This document shows positions 7,656 through 17,687 of a stretch of 64,000 bases of DNA, piece by piece. The DNA lies in contig CAZDUX010000003.1 in the NCBI GenBank assembly GCA_964508715.1, positions 62,001 to 126,000 on the forward strand. Direction: 5' to 3'. The position numbers were made by a program, and so were the translations under genes. The stretch is from JAKALX01 sp964508715. GTDB taxonomy: Bacteria; Chloroflexota; Dehalococcoidia; Tepidiformales; Tepidiformaceae. The notes beneath the pieces are model-generated. The model searched no databases, was not told where the DNA came from, and worked only from the letters and a program-made list of their open reading frames with translations. Position 1 is the stretch's first letter, and every line of letters starts with the position of its first letter.

Positions 7656-10427
7656 ATGACGCAGAGCTACGTGGCCATCGATATCGAGACGACAGGCCTC
7701 GATGTCGAACGGGACTCCATAACCGAGATCGGCGCCGTGCGCTTCGGAGAAGACGGTAGCGAGAGCGAGAGCTTCGAGACGTTCATCAATCCCGGGCGCC
7801 AAATTCCGTACTTCATCGAAAAGCTGACCGGCGTGACGAACGAGGCCGTGCTCGGCGCCCCCTCGATAGATGAGATGAGAGAGGAACTCGAGCGGTTCGT
7901 GGGCGACGACCCCATCGTCGGCCAGAACGTGGGCTTCGACATCGCCTTTCTCCGCCGGGCAGGTGTGAGGCTGCGCCCGCCAATGGTCATCGATACCGCA
8001 CATCTCGGGAGGTTGCTGCTCACCAATGACGGTGCAGCACATGGCCTGCCCGAACTGGCCTCGGCGCTCGGTGTTGAAGTGAGCGTGCACCATCGCGCAC
8101 TTCCCGACGCACGAACGGCCGCTGGCGTGTTTCGTGCCCTCATGGCCCGTGTCGCCGAACTGCCCGAGACACGCCGGCTCGAGCTGGCGCGGGTGACGGC
8201 GATGAACGATCCGGCTCTCGCTGGCGTGATTGGCGGCCCGGGCTGGGAGCTGATGCCGCCCCGTGAGTACACAATCCCGATGCCTCCACCGGTCCCCGAC
8301 TGGCCGGCACTGGTCCGCCGTGAAACGCCGCTTGCCCTGACGGCAGAGGAGGTTGGCCGCGTGTTCGAGAGCGGGGCAAGCGGGCTCTCGGCGTTCGAGG
8401 ACCGTCCAGAACAGCTTGCCATGGCCGACGCGGTTCGGGCTGCGATGTCGGATGGCGGGCACTATGTCATTGAAGCCGGGACGGGCGTGGGCAAGTCGCT
8501 TGCGTACCTCGTTCCGGCCGCGCTGCATGCGCTGCGCAACGGTGAGCGCGTGGTCATCTCCACGAACACCATCAACCTCCAGGAGCAGCTCTACGCGAAG
8601 GATGTGCCTGCGCTGCGTCGGATGCTGCGTGCTGCGGGGGTGATTGAACGCGACGAGGACCTCCGGGCGACGGTGCTCAAGGGCCGCTCCAATTACCTCT
8701 GCATGCGCCGCTTCGTGGCGAGCTACCTCTCGAATCTCGGTGACCCGGATTTTGGGGAACTGGCCGCATCGCTTCTCCTCTGGCTGCCAACGACCACGAC
8801 CGGGGACCGGGCGGAGTTGCCACTCGATCGCATGGACCGGAATACCTGGCAGCGATTCTCCGCCCAGGACACGGATTGTCTCGCGAAGCAGAACCGCTAC
8901 GTTCGCGACGGCAACTGCTTCCTTCAGCGTGCCCGGAAGGCCGCCGAGTCGGCACACATCGTCATCGTGAACCACGCACTCTTGCTGGCCGATCTTGCCT
9001 CGGGCGGCAACGCTTTGCCGTCATTCGACCACCTGGTCATCGATGAAGCGCACAACCTCGAAGATGTCGCGACCACCCAGTTCGGCGGGAGTGTCGGGCG
9101 CCGCCTCCTGAGTGAAGCGCTCGAAGGGTTGCACCGGCGAGGTTCACGTGAACAGCGGGAGGGAGGGGTTGCCGTACTCCTGAAAGGGTTCCCCGACGAC
9201 AGTGTGAAGGCCGCCGGGCGGGCACTGGAGTCGGCGGCAGGCAATGCCCAGGCAGCACTCGTGCCATTTTTCACCGACCTTGCCCGGGAGCTTCCCAGGG
9301 GTGAGGACGATCGCCTGCTGGTGACCCCGGCCGTTCGCGCCCGAGAGACGTGGACTACCGTGGAACTCGGCTGGGCCGAAGTAGACCGTGCACTTCGCGA
9401 GGCTCTGAGTGCTGCGAACTCGGCTGCTCGTGCCGTCGGCGATGCCGTTGCCGTTGAGGGGAGTGAGGCACTGTCGGGAGAGGTTGAATCCGCGTGCCGG
9501 CGAGTTGATGAGCTGCGCGGGTTCCTTGGTGAGGTGATGAAGCCGACGGGAGAAGAGACGATTGTCTGGCTTGCACGCGAGGGTGAGCAGGGTGGTACCA
9601 GGGGCCAGCAGGCGGCATCGTTCCACGCCGCACCACTCGACGTCGGCCCGAGGCTCTGGGAGGAATTGTTCGCGAAACGGCGGACGGTGGTTGCGACGAG
9701 TGCGACGCTGAGCGCGAATGGAAGCATGGACTATACGATCCGGCGACTGGGGCTCGAGTCACCTGAGACGCTGCTGCTCGGCTCCCCTTACGATTACCGG
9801 AACGCGACGCTCCTCACGAGCTTCACCGATATCCCGGAGCCGAACGATCCGGGATACATCGACGCAGTCTGCAACGCGCTCATTGAACTGGTTCGTGCCT
9901 CCGAGGGCCGGGCGCTCGCACTGTTCACCTCGCATGGAGCGATTCGGCAGGTCTACCCGCGCATCCGCGAGGCGTTGGACGATGACGGGATCACGGTCCT
10001 TGCACAGGGGCTCGATGGCACGCCCAGACGGCTCACCGACCTCCTCCGCGAGCAGCCGCGCACGCTGGTCCTCGGTACGCAGAGTTTCTGGGAGGGTGTG
10101 GACATCCGAGGGGATGCTCTGTCGCTGCTGATCATCGCGAGGTTGCCGTTCGCCGTGCCAACCGACCCGGTGTACAGGGCGCGTTCGGAGCAGTATGACA
10201 ACCCGTTCATGCAATATGCCTTGCCATCATCAATCCTCCGCTTTCGCCAGGGATTCGGCCGGTTGATTCGCGACCGTGAGGACCGTGGAGTGGTCGCAGT
10301 GCTCGACCGGCGCATCTGGGAGAAGAGCTACGGGGCACGGTTTGTTGCGGCGCTACCCGATTGCACCCGCCTTCGCGGCGATACCCACGACGTGGCATTT
10401 TCAATTCGAGAGTGGCTTGACCGATGA
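7656..10427 (+). CDS. Exonuclease-DinG family fusion helicase
   Basis: The 923-residue protein fuses an N-terminal DEDDh exonuclease (DNA polymerase III epsilon-like; YVAIDIETTGLD with the first acidic pair and HHRALPDARTAAG with the His/Asp end) to a C-terminal DinG/XPD-like superfamily 2 helicase. The helicase part has a P-loop (EAGTGVGKS), a DEAH box (VIDEAHN) and late motifs (QGFGRLIRD). Cysteines in the usual Fe-S region appear at NYLC, TDC and DGNC, so one of the four ligands of cluster-bearing DinG seems absent. The same fusion exists in Firmicutes-type DinG. The frame opens earlier, but ATG 7656 begins the exonuclease domain directly. It probably repairs DNA or removes branched or hybrid structures. 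The next gene overlaps by 4 nt (ATGA). Confidence 0.9.
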   Translation: MTQSYVAIDIETTGLDVERDSITEIGAVRFGEDGSESESFETFINPGRQIPYFIEKLTGVTNEAVLGAPSIDEMREELERFVGDDPIVGQNVGFDIAFLRRAGVRLRPPMVIDTAHLGRLLLTNDGAAHGLPELASALGVEVSVHHRALPDARTAAGVFRALMARVAELPETRRLELARVTAMNDPALAGVIGGPGWELMPPREYTIPMPPPVPDWPALVRRETPLALTAEEVGRVFESGASGLSAFEDRPEQLAMADAVRAAMSDGGHYVIEAGTGVGKSLAYLVPAALHALRNGERVVISTNTINLQEQLYAKDVPALRRMLRAAGVIERDEDLRATVLKGRSNYLCMRRFVASYLSNLGDPDFGELAASLLLWLPTTTTGDRAELPLDRMDRNTWQRFSAQDTDCLAKQNRYVRDGNCFLQRARKAAESAHIVIVNHALLLADLASGGNALPSFDHLVIDEAHNLEDVATTQFGGSVGRRLLSEALEGLHRRGSREQREGGVAVLLKGFPDDSVKAAGRALESAAGNAQAALVPFFTDLARELPRGEDDRLLVTPAVRARETWTTVELGWAEVDRALREALSAANSAARAVGDAVAVEGSEALSGEVESACRRVDELRGFLGEVMKPTGEETIVWLAREGEQGGTRGQQAASFHAAPLDVGPRLWEELFAKRRTVVATSATLSANGSMDYTIRRLGLESPETLLLGSPYDYRNATLLTSFTDIPEPNDPGYIDAVCNALIELVRASEGRALALFTSHGAIRQVYPRIREALDDDGITVLAQGLDGTPRRLTDLLREQPRTLVLGTQSFWEGVDIRGDALSLLIIARLPFAVPTDPVYRARSEQYDNPFMQYALPSSILRFRQGFGRLIRDREDRGVVAVLDRRIWEKSYGARFVAALPDCTRLRGDTHDVAFSIREWLDR

Positions 10428-10783
10428 GACTCGAATTTCCTGTCGAAGGGGAGCGTGTGCGGCTCGACGAGAGGGATGGCGCGATTTGCATCGTCAGGCG
10501 GTCGGATGACTGCGTGGTCGGGCACGTTGAACTCGAGGGTGGTGAGGCTGCGGTCACGGTCCGTGCTCTCTGTATCGATGAATCGTACCGCTCGTACGGG
10601 TGCGGGTCGGAGACCGGGTTTCTACTGGTGAGCGCGGCCAGGCAGGCAGGCTATGCGTGCCTGAAAGCGTGGGCGCCCCCGGATCGGGGTCTGGCGGTGT
10701 ACTTCTGGTTCCGGATGGGGCTGCATCCGCTCCATGGCGAAGGACCTGCGGGCGGAATCTGGCTCGAGAAGGACTTTCACTGA
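10424..10783 (+). CDS. Small GNAT-like N-acetyltransferase
   Basis: This 119-residue protein is translationally coupled to the helicase gene (ATGA overlap). A central acetyl-CoA-type region can be proposed: VRALCIDESYRSYGCGSETGFLLVSAARQAGYACLKAWA. There a strand leads into a loop and helix in the position of the GNAT R/QxxGxG/A motif, although the motif is degenerate (RSYGCGSE). The end, VYFWFRMGLHP, resembles the FYxxxGF element of GNAT enzymes. The protein is shorter than a typical GNAT (about 150). The substrate is unknown and the family assignment is moderate. Confidence 0.6.
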   Translation: MRLEFPVEGERVRLDERDGAICIVRRSDDCVVGHVELEGGEAAVTVRALCIDESYRSYGCGSETGFLLVSAARQAGYACLKAWAPPDRGLAVYFWFRMGLHPLHGEGPAGGIWLEKDFH

Positions 10784-10852
10784 AGGCCATCACCGGGGTG
10801 GCTGCTGATGCCATGGATAGGGTGAAGCGCCTGCCGGCGTCGGGAGAATGCA

Positions 10853-11071
10853 ATGGTTCGTCATCCGTTTACATGGCTCCTCTTTGCCACGGTTATCGAT
10901 ACGCTGTGTGCGTTGACGCTGATCGCAGTAGCGGACGCCCGCGGCCACACCCGGATGTTCGCCTTCTGGGCAGCGCTCGGGTTCATCGGTCTCGTCGCGG
11001 GGTTGCTGCTGATGATCGCGCTGCCCGGCGAACCGAAGCCCCCGGCGGCGCCGTTGCAACCTTCGAACTAA
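10853..11071 (+). CDS. Small two-helix membrane protein
   Basis: The 72-residue frame encodes two hydrophobic helices (WLLFATVIDTLCALTLIAVA and FAFWAALGFIGLVAGLLLMI) followed by a proline-rich tail. GGGAG precedes the ATG by about 6 nt. No family was recognised. The opposite strand here is only the degraded tail of a glycosylase gene, so this frame is the more likely coding sequence. Confidence 0.55.
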   Translation: MVRHPFTWLLFATVIDTLCALTLIAVADARGHTRMFAFWAALGFIGLVAGLLLMIALPGEPKPPAAPLQPSN

Positions 11072-11529
11072 GAATGTTTTACTCGGTGCTGCGAGCTTTG
11101 CCTTGAACTCGTCGTGGAGTGGCACTGGCTGCCCCACGACGTAGAGGAAGGAGTAAGCGCCAAAGGCGCCGACGTGTTTGAACTCCTGGCACAGGTTCGT
11201 GACAGGCTTTCGAAGCCGGGGAATGACGCGAGATAGTTGGCGAAGCCTCTGTAATGCTCATCGAGTGTGAGCATGGCATTGGCGTTATGGATGGTTCCCT
11301 CGATCTTCCGCCGGTTGCGAATGATCCGGGGGTCGGCCGCCGGTATGTTGCTGTCGGCCGGTGAGAGACTCGCGACGTACTCAGGGTCGAATTCGTGGAA
11401 GGCATCGCGGAAGCCGTCCCATTTGGCTTCGACGACGCTCCAGCGCATGCCGCTTTCGAAGGCGGTCTTGCTGATGACCTCGAGGTAGCCGGTGAGCTTC
11501 ACGGGCTTGATGATCCCAGGTGGCTGCAT
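11068..11529 (-). pseudogene. DNA-3-methyladenine glycosylase I, frameshifted
   Basis: The N-terminal 110 residues read as a Tag-superfamily glycosylase (KPVKLTGYLEVISKTAFESGM, then DPRIIRNRRKIEGTIHNA). After PGFESL the family-like sequence moves to another minus-strand frame. There CQEFKHVGAFGAYSFLYVVG continues the conserved C-terminal region, which spans about 11190-11080 and then has no natural stop. A single-base indel near 11185-11195 therefore breaks the gene, unless it is a sequencing error. An AGGA ribosome site precedes the ATG. The gene is third in the LexA-box operon, 30 nt after DUF6504, so it would have supplied alkylation repair as part of the damage response. Confidence 0.7.
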
Positions 11530-11559
11530 GGAAAGTCCTTTCCCCTGGTGTCGCGCGGG

Positions 11560-11886
11560 TTATCCAGTTGCTTTTTGCTGTCCCTTTGCTTTCGAGGTGT
11601 CCTCGTAGCCCTGGGAGTACCAGGCGCCTGTGCGGAGGTCGCGATAAAGAGTGAGGCGGCGGCCGCCTTCGAGGCCGACCACAAAGTAGCGCCGGGCGAT
11701 CTCCTCGCGCCACCACTCGTCATCGATTCGCCAGGTGTCGTGGATAGCGCGCACCGGGCGATAAACGCCCCTCCAGAGCATTGCGCGGGGAAGGCCGTCA
11801 TCGCCTGCATCGACGGCAATTGGTTGGGGCTCGTTCAGCCGCCGAAGGCCACCAGCGCCAGTTGCCGCTCGGGAATTCTCGACCAT
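11560..11886 (-). CDS. DUF6504 family protein linked to Y-family polymerase
   Basis: This 108-residue protein starts at ATG 11886, inside the 3' end of the polymerase-like gene (about 50 nt overlap), as is usual for DUF6504 genes. The recognisable core is NEPQPIAVDAGDDGLPRAMLWRGVYRPVRAIHDTWRIDDEWWREEIARRYFVVGLEGGRRLTLYRDL in outline: two short strands, a WRIDDEWW turn and a basic strand. The ORF continues upstream, but that part only mirrors the polymerase gene. Its role is unknown. The constant pairing with ImuB-like proteins in other genomes suggests an accessory part of translesion synthesis. Confidence 0.75.
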   Translation of the reverse strand: MVENSRAATGAGGLRRLNEPQPIAVDAGDDGLPRAMLWRGVYRPVRAIHDTWRIDDEWWREEIARRYFVVGLEGGRRLTLYRDLRTGAWYSQGYEDTSKAKGQQKATG

Positions 11887-13148
11887 GGTTGCACCTCGAC
11901 TATCCGATACACCTGCGGCTGACCCTCGCGGGCGTTGAGTTGCTCGATTGCGTCCAGTAACTCGCGGCGGCGTCTTGGGCCAACCTGCCAAAGATTCGCC
12001 TGGTGACCGTATTCGCTACAGAGCCCGGAAAGTGTCACGCCGACGGAGATGGCGGGAGCGGTGAGCTGCAGCCGATCGACCCGGCTTTTCACCACCAGGA
12101 GCATGCGCGCCGGATCGCTCGTCGGCTCACGAAAAACGAACTTGCGGGTGACCTGCTCGCCGCTTTCGAGGCCGATCCTCCAGTCGAGACGGCGAAGCGT
12201 CTGCCCGCGCATCTCGGGGCGGTTGAGTGACCGCTGCAGCAGCCCGCGTGTCCCAACCATGATCGGCTCAGCGAGGGTCGTTGGTGCAGGGAGGTCAATC
12301 TCGTCGCTTACTCGTAGTTCCTCGCGGCGCGGCACGATGCCGGTTTCGTCGTGCCCATGTGCCAGTTCCCAGGCGCGCGCCCCATCGCGTCCGAACTGCG
12401 CTTGCATGGCCGAGAACGAGAGCCCGGCAACCTGCTCCAGGCGTTCGAGTCCGAGCAAGCGCAACCGTACGTGCATCAGGGGTGGCACGGGCAAGACTTC
12501 GACGGGTAGATCGGCCAGGAATGCTCGTTCGCCACCGGGGGGGATGAGGACTGCTCGATTTTGGAATTTGGATTTCCGGTCTTGGTTTGGGCCTTGCGGG
12601 TGAGCAGCAGGGACGATGGTCCGCGAGTGGTACGGATCGTCGCGCCGGAATTCGTTCGAATCGGTAATCGGCAATCGGCAATCGGCAATCGTCGCCGCAT
12701 GCGCCGCGAATATCGTCTCGGCACCAGCGAGGCGGATAGGAAGGCCGGTGGCCAGGTGCGCGGCTTCGTGGAGGTCGTCCAGGTAGGTCTGCTCATCGAC
12801 ACCGGTCATACGAGCGAGGCCGTCGACGTCGAAGTGCACGTGGCCGGGAGCGATACTTTCGAGTGCAGGGCTGTAGAGCTGGAGGAGATCGAGAATCCGG
12901 GCGGCCTCGGCTGCAACCAGCGATTCCTGCAGCGGAAAGAAGACCGCCGACGGGCAGAGTGCGAGTGCGCGGCGTAGCGTGGCACCGACATTCACGCCCT
13001 TCACTGCAGCCTCGTCGGAGCAGGCAGTGACCCTGGCGTGCTCCTCGGGCGAACCGCCGATCACGATCGGCCGGCGCGTAAGCTCGGGCCGATCGCGCCG
13101 GGTGAGTGCGACGAGAAAGTTGGGGACGAGGAGGCAGGCCACGTTCAT
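11835..13148 (-). CDS. ImuB-like, probably inactive Y-family DNA polymerase
   Basis: The 437-residue protein has the Y-family layout but lacks catalytic carboxylates. The first motif, normally DxD, reads MNVACLLVPNFLVAL. The usual SIDE motif region reads ESIAPGHVHFDVDG, as in ImuB proteins. The little-finger region and ImuB-type C-terminus (VYRIVEVQPWSRIPERQLALVAFGG) are present. Residues about 153-199 form an in-frame insertion of non-family sequence. ImuB acts as a beta-clamp-binding adaptor in damage-induced mutagenesis, working with DnaE2 and ImuA; neither partner gene is in the window. A LexA box sits 17 nt before the ATG, and DUF6504 plus a glycosylase gene follow in the same operon. 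Confidence 0.85.
   Translation of the reverse strand: MNVACLLVPNFLVALTRRDRPELTRRPIVIGGSPEEHARVTACSDEAAVKGVNVGATLRRALALCPSAVFFPLQESLVAAEAARILDLLQLYSPALESIAPGHVHFDVDGLARMTGVDEQTYLDDLHEAAHLATGLPIRLAGAETIFAAHAATIADCRLPITDSNEFRRDDPYHSRTIVPAAHPQGPNQDRKSKFQNRAVLIPPGGERAFLADLPVEVLPVPPLMHVRLRLLGLERLEQVAGLSFSAMQAQFGRDGARAWELAHGHDETGIVPRREELRVSDEIDLPAPTTLAEPIMVGTRGLLQRSLNRPEMRGQTLRRLDWRIGLESGEQVTRKFVFREPTSDPARMLLVVKSRVDRLQLTAPAISVGVTLSGLCSEYGHQANLWQVGPRRRRELLDAIEQLNAREGQPQVYRIVEVQPWSRIPERQLALVAFGG
12552..12692 (-). repeat. In-frame inserted repeat-like segment inside the ImuB-like gene
   Basis: About 140 nt of sequence unlike the rest of the gene encode roughly residues 153-199. One end is a tandem array of the 7-mer CAATCGG (four units with one variant, 12664-12691 on the plus strand). 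The other end reads GGAATTTGGATTTCCGG-like short A/T-richer sequence, which translates to RKSKFQNR. Such segments resemble small dispersed repeats known from Chloroflexota and cyanobacteria. The segment is a multiple of three and keeps the frame open. Confidence 0.6.
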
Positions 13149-13162
13149 AGGATCTCGAAGAA

Positions 13163-13202
13163 TAGAACAAGCGTTCTAAGATCTCTAGATCCGAGATGTG
13201 AA
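13163..13202 (-). promoter_or_regulatory. SOS promoter with LexA operator
   Basis: TAGAACAAGCGTTCTA (13163-13178) is a perfect 6-bp inverted repeat with a 4-nt spacer and matches the Gram-positive LexA core GAAC-N4-GTTC. On the minus strand, TTCACA (13202-13197) is spaced 18 nt from TAGAAC (13178-13173), so the operator covers the -10 box and start site. It lies 15 nt upstream of the ImuB-like ATG. Damage induction of the three-gene operon is inferred. Confidence 0.75.
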
Positions 13203-13238
13203 GATTTCGCCGGCGAAGGAGGCCGGTACACTCTCCCG

Positions 13239-13565
13239 ATGCCGAATCGCGATCTACCCACCGTGTTTCTCGACGATGGAGAGGTCCTCAATGACACGCT
13301 CGGCGCGCGCCCCAATGGCAAAAGCTTCTCGGTGAGGATGGACAGCTTCTCCACTCACGGGGAGTACCAGCGCGACTACGATCTGGCGTGGGCCCGGGGC
13401 ACGTGCGAGTTCGTGGATGTGTCGGCCCCGAGTACTACCGGCGAGTGTTCGAACGGGTAAACGTGAGGCCAGCGTCGGCGATGGTCCTGGAAGACAGTGA
13501 GCCTGGCTGCAGGTGGGCGTTCGAAGCTGACGCTATGGTAATCCGCGTCGCCCGAGAGGGCGTTG
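13239..13565 (+). pseudogene. Degraded HAD-superfamily hydrolase
   Basis: The first part (from ATG 13239) carries HAD motif I in the form TVFLDDGEVLND. After about 60 codons the homologous sequence moves to another frame: PEYYRRVFERVNVRPASAMVLEDSEPGCRWAFEADAMVIRVA in outline, which is HAD motif IV (LEDS) and its following helix. The middle of the protein (motifs II and III, about 100 residues) is missing. The piece is thus an internally deleted and frameshifted remnant, next to the SOS operon and facing the DUF1385 gene. Confidence 0.6.
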
Positions 13566-13628
13566 CCGAGGGCAGGGATACCTTTCCAACTTCACTTCAG
13601 CGGCCCGGCGCCTCGTCGAGACGTACTG

Positions 13629-14603
13629 CTAGTCGAGCGGTGGCGCCTCTTCGAGCGCTTCCACGTGTTCTGCTGTTGCCGGCGTGGTGGTGATACCTGC
13701 GGTCTCGAGCACGGCTTCGAAGGACGCGATCGCGACTTCGATCTGGCTGTCATCGGGCACCTTGGTGGTGAGCGCCTGGAGCGCGATATTCGGGACGAAC
13801 ATGGCATGGACGAAGGCATTCCCGCCGAAGCGCGCACCGAGCCGCAGGATTTCGTAGGCGACGCCTGCGACGACCGGAATGAATACGATGCGCGAGACGG
13901 TGCGCACGAGGATGCCACGGTCGACGGCGACATCGAACGCGAAAAAGGTGAGCATGGCGACCACGACGACGACGAGCAGGAAGCTCGTGCCGCAGCGCTG
14001 GTGCTCCTTGGGAAAGGGACGTACACCCTCGACCGTGATGGGTGCGCCGGCCTCATAGGCATGGATAGTCATGTGCTCGGCGCCGTGATACTGGAAAACG
14101 CGGCGAATGTCGGGGATGAGCCCGATGAGCGCGATGTAACCAACGAAAATGACCAGGCGGACGATTGCCTCGGTCCCAACGATGACGAAGCGGTTGGCAT
14201 CGACGAGTTCGAGCAGGTTGGCAAGCAGAATGGGTGCTGCGAAGAAGATGCCGATGACGAAGAGGAGCGCGACGGCCATCGTTCCCCAGAAGACCCCCTG
14301 GGGAAATTCCGCCTCCTCACCCGTACCGTCGGATTCATCGAAGGCAACCTGGGAGGAGTAGTTGAGCGCGCGCATACCAAGGGCCATGGTTTCCCAGAGG
14401 ACGACGGCGCCGCGGATCAGGGGGAGGCGGCGTGCCCGGCCCGTGTAGAGCCCGCCGAGTTGCTCGGAGTGGCTGACGATATGCCCGCGGGGGTGGCGAA
14501 CTGCGACAGCCATGTGTTCCGGGCCCCGGATCATGACGCCTTCGATGACAGCCTGGCCGCCGTAGTACACGTTGACGGGCTGGGGCTCTGGCGCTCGCTT
14601 CAT
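13629..14603 (-). CDS. DUF1385 family membrane protein (YqhQ-like)
   Basis: The 324-residue protein opens with the DUF1385 signature (YYGGQAVIEGVMIRGP) and continues with RLPLIRGAVVLWETM. Four to five transmembrane segments follow, and the conserved FQYHGAEHMTIHAYE and RCGTSFLLVVV blocks are present. I chose ATG 14603 (GAGGG just upstream) because the longer frame reads through a terminator-like hairpin. The function is not established. In many bacteria the gene lies by rpmE and prfA, and here it follows rpmE directly. The C-terminal tail is acidic and variable. Confidence 0.85.
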   Translation of the reverse strand: MKRAPEPQPVNVYYGGQAVIEGVMIRGPEHMAVAVRHPRGHIVSHSEQLGGLYTGRARRLPLIRGAVVLWETMALGMRALNYSSQVAFDESDGTGEEAEFPQGVFWGTMAVALLFVIGIFFAAPILLANLLELVDANRFVIVGTEAIVRLVIFVGYIALIGLIPDIRRVFQYHGAEHMTIHAYEAGAPITVEGVRPFPKEHQRCGTSFLLVVVVVAMLTFFAFDVAVDRGILVRTVSRIVFIPVVAGVAYEILRLGARFGGNAFVHAMFVPNIALQALTTKVPDDSQIEVAIASFEAVLETAGITTTPATAEHVEALEEAPPLD

Positions 14604-14622
14604 AGACCCTCGCGGAATTGGA

Positions 14623-14649
14623 GAAGGGGCGCCACGAGGGCGCCCCTTC
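14623..14649. terminator. Strong hairpin between rpmE and the DUF1385 gene
   Basis: GAAGGGGCGCC (14623-14633) pairs perfectly with GGCGCCCCTTC (14639-14649) across a 5-nt loop, giving an 11-bp GC-rich stem. It lies 32 nt after the rpmE stop on the minus strand. It may end or attenuate the ribosomal protein operon before DUF1385; there is no T-tract. Confidence 0.6.
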
Positions 14650-14680
14650 ATTATGCGCGTAATCGCTTTGTGGGCGTGGG

Positions 14681-14890
14681 TTACTTCTGGGCCATCTTGG
14701 CGTAGCGGCGGTTGAAACGCTCGACGCGGCCGGCGGTGTCAACGATGCGCTGCTCGCCTGTGAAGAACGGGTGGCACAGGTTGCAAACGTCGAGGTGCAT
14801 GGCCGAGCGAGTCGACCGGGTCTTGATCTCGTTGCCGCAGGTGCAACGGATGATGGCTTCTTCGTACTTCGGGTGAATGTTCGTCTTCAC
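14681..14890 (-). CDS. rpmE: Ribosomal protein L31, zinc-binding form
   Basis: The 69-residue protein starts MKTNIHPKYEEA and contains the zinc ligands CTC and CNLC, so it is the C+ (zinc-containing) L31 of the large ribosomal subunit. The ending, RVERFNRRYAKM, is typical. It is the last gene of the rplU-rpmA-rpmE operon, 14 nt after rpmA. The zinc form is usually replaced by a zinc-free paralogue under zinc shortage; none is seen here. Confidence 0.97.
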   Translation of the reverse strand: MKTNIHPKYEEAIIRCTCGNEIKTRSTRSAMHLDVCNLCHPFFTGEQRIVDTAGRVERFNRRYAKMAQK

Positions 14891-14904
14891 CTCAGGATCC
14901 TTTC

Positions 14905-15186
14905 CTACTGGGCCGCGACTGTTTCGAGGGCGGCGGGGTATACGCTGATCTTCTTACGGCGGCCCTTGGCGAATGGCTCGAACTTCACGTGCCCATCGAT
15001 GAGCGAGAAGATCGTGTAATCGCGGCCGAGGCCGACATTGTTGCCCGGATGGAAACGGGTGCCGCGTTGGCGGAGGATGATGGAGCCGGGCTTCACCACT
15101 TCTCCATCATAATGCTTCACGCCAAGCCGCTGGCTCTGGCTGTCGCGGCCGTTCTTTGAGCTGCTAACGCCTTTCTTGTGCGCCAT
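14905..15186 (-). CDS. rpmA: Ribosomal protein L27
   Basis: The 93-residue protein begins MAHKKGVSSSKNGRDSQSQRLGVK, the conserved N-terminal arm that reaches the peptidyl-transferase centre, and contains the RQRGTRFHPGNNVGLGRDYT core. It starts without the extra cleavable leader found in Firmicutes L27. It lies 5 nt after rplU in the same operon, the usual order. Confidence 0.98.
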   Translation of the reverse strand: MAHKKGVSSSKNGRDSQSQRLGVKHYDGEVVKPGSIILRQRGTRFHPGNNVGLGRDYTIFSLIDGHVKFEPFAKGRRKKISVYPAALETVAAQ

Positions 15187-15191
15187 TGTGC

Positions 15192-15503
15192 CTAACCCTT
15201 CGAGATCGATTCAACGACGAGCCTCGTCACCGGCTGGCGGTGGCCGAAGGTGCGCCGGTAGCGGACCTTGTTCTTGTACTTCATGAAGCGGATCTTCGGC
15301 GTCTTGCCATGCTGCTCGATGCGGGCAGTGAGGCTCGCGCCGGGTACAAGGGGTGTACCAACCGTCACGTTCGTGCCATCGAGGAGCATGAGGACGTCTA
15401 GCTGGACGCGTTCACCCGGCTCTCCGGCCACCCGGCTCATTTGAAATTCCTGCCCCTCGATGAGGCGCATCTGTCGCCCGTCGGCGCGTACGATCGCTTC
15501 CAT
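15192..15503 (-). CDS. rplU: Ribosomal protein L21
   Basis: The 103-residue protein reads MEAIVRADGRQMRLIEGQ at the start and has the C-terminal KYKNKVRYRRTFGHRQPVT that binds 23S rRNA. I chose ATG 15503; the open frame continues upstream only into promoter sequence. It is the first gene of the L21-L27-L31 operon, with a good promoter 33 nt upstream. Confidence 0.96.
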   Translation of the reverse strand: MEAIVRADGRQMRLIEGQEFQMSRVAGEPGERVQLDVLMLLDGTNVTVGTPLVPGASLTARIEQHGKTPKIRFMKYKNKVRYRRTFGHRQPVTRLVVESISKG

Positions 15504-15535
15504 TGTGTTCTCCAGTGTTCCGTGGACAGTTTTCC

Positions 15536-15565
15536 AGTCTAGGAAGGCTGCACGGGTTAGGTCAA
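15536..15565 (-). promoter_or_regulatory. Promoter of rplU-rpmA-rpmE
   Basis: TTGACC (15565-15560) and TAGACT (15541-15536) are separated by 18 nt on the minus strand. The -10 lies 33 nt before the L21 start. It follows directly after the ftsH terminator. Confidence 0.65.
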
Positions 15566-15567
15566 CG

Positions 15568-15590
15568 AAAACGGCCCGCGGGGCCGCTTT
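15568..15590 (-). terminator. Rho-independent terminator after ftsH
   Basis: On the minus strand AAAGCGGCCC-CGC-GGGCCGTTTT forms a 10-bp stem (one G-U pair) and runs into TTTTCGTT. It sits 35 nt after the ftsH stop. Confidence 0.75.
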
Positions 15591-15624
15591 CGTAACGGTG
15601 CGATGAGGTAGGGATGGATTCAGG

Positions 15625-17640
<2,016 letters not shown>

Positions 17641-17687
17641 TACAGGCACTCCATCGTGCGGCCGGCGGGGGCCGCTCGTGTCCTCCG

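Noticed and set aside
10790..11067. Minus-strand continuation of the glycosylase reading frame as an intact protein
   Set aside because: It has no family similarity beyond about 11080 and lies opposite a plausible membrane protein gene; it is only stop-free GC-rich sequence.
12664..12691. CRISPR or phage attachment site
   Set aside because: The 7-mers are tandem, short and lie inside an open coding frame.
14604..14651. Longer start of the DUF1385 protein
   Set aside because: It translates the GC-rich hairpin 14623-14649; ATG 14603 has a ribosome site and starts next to the family sequence.
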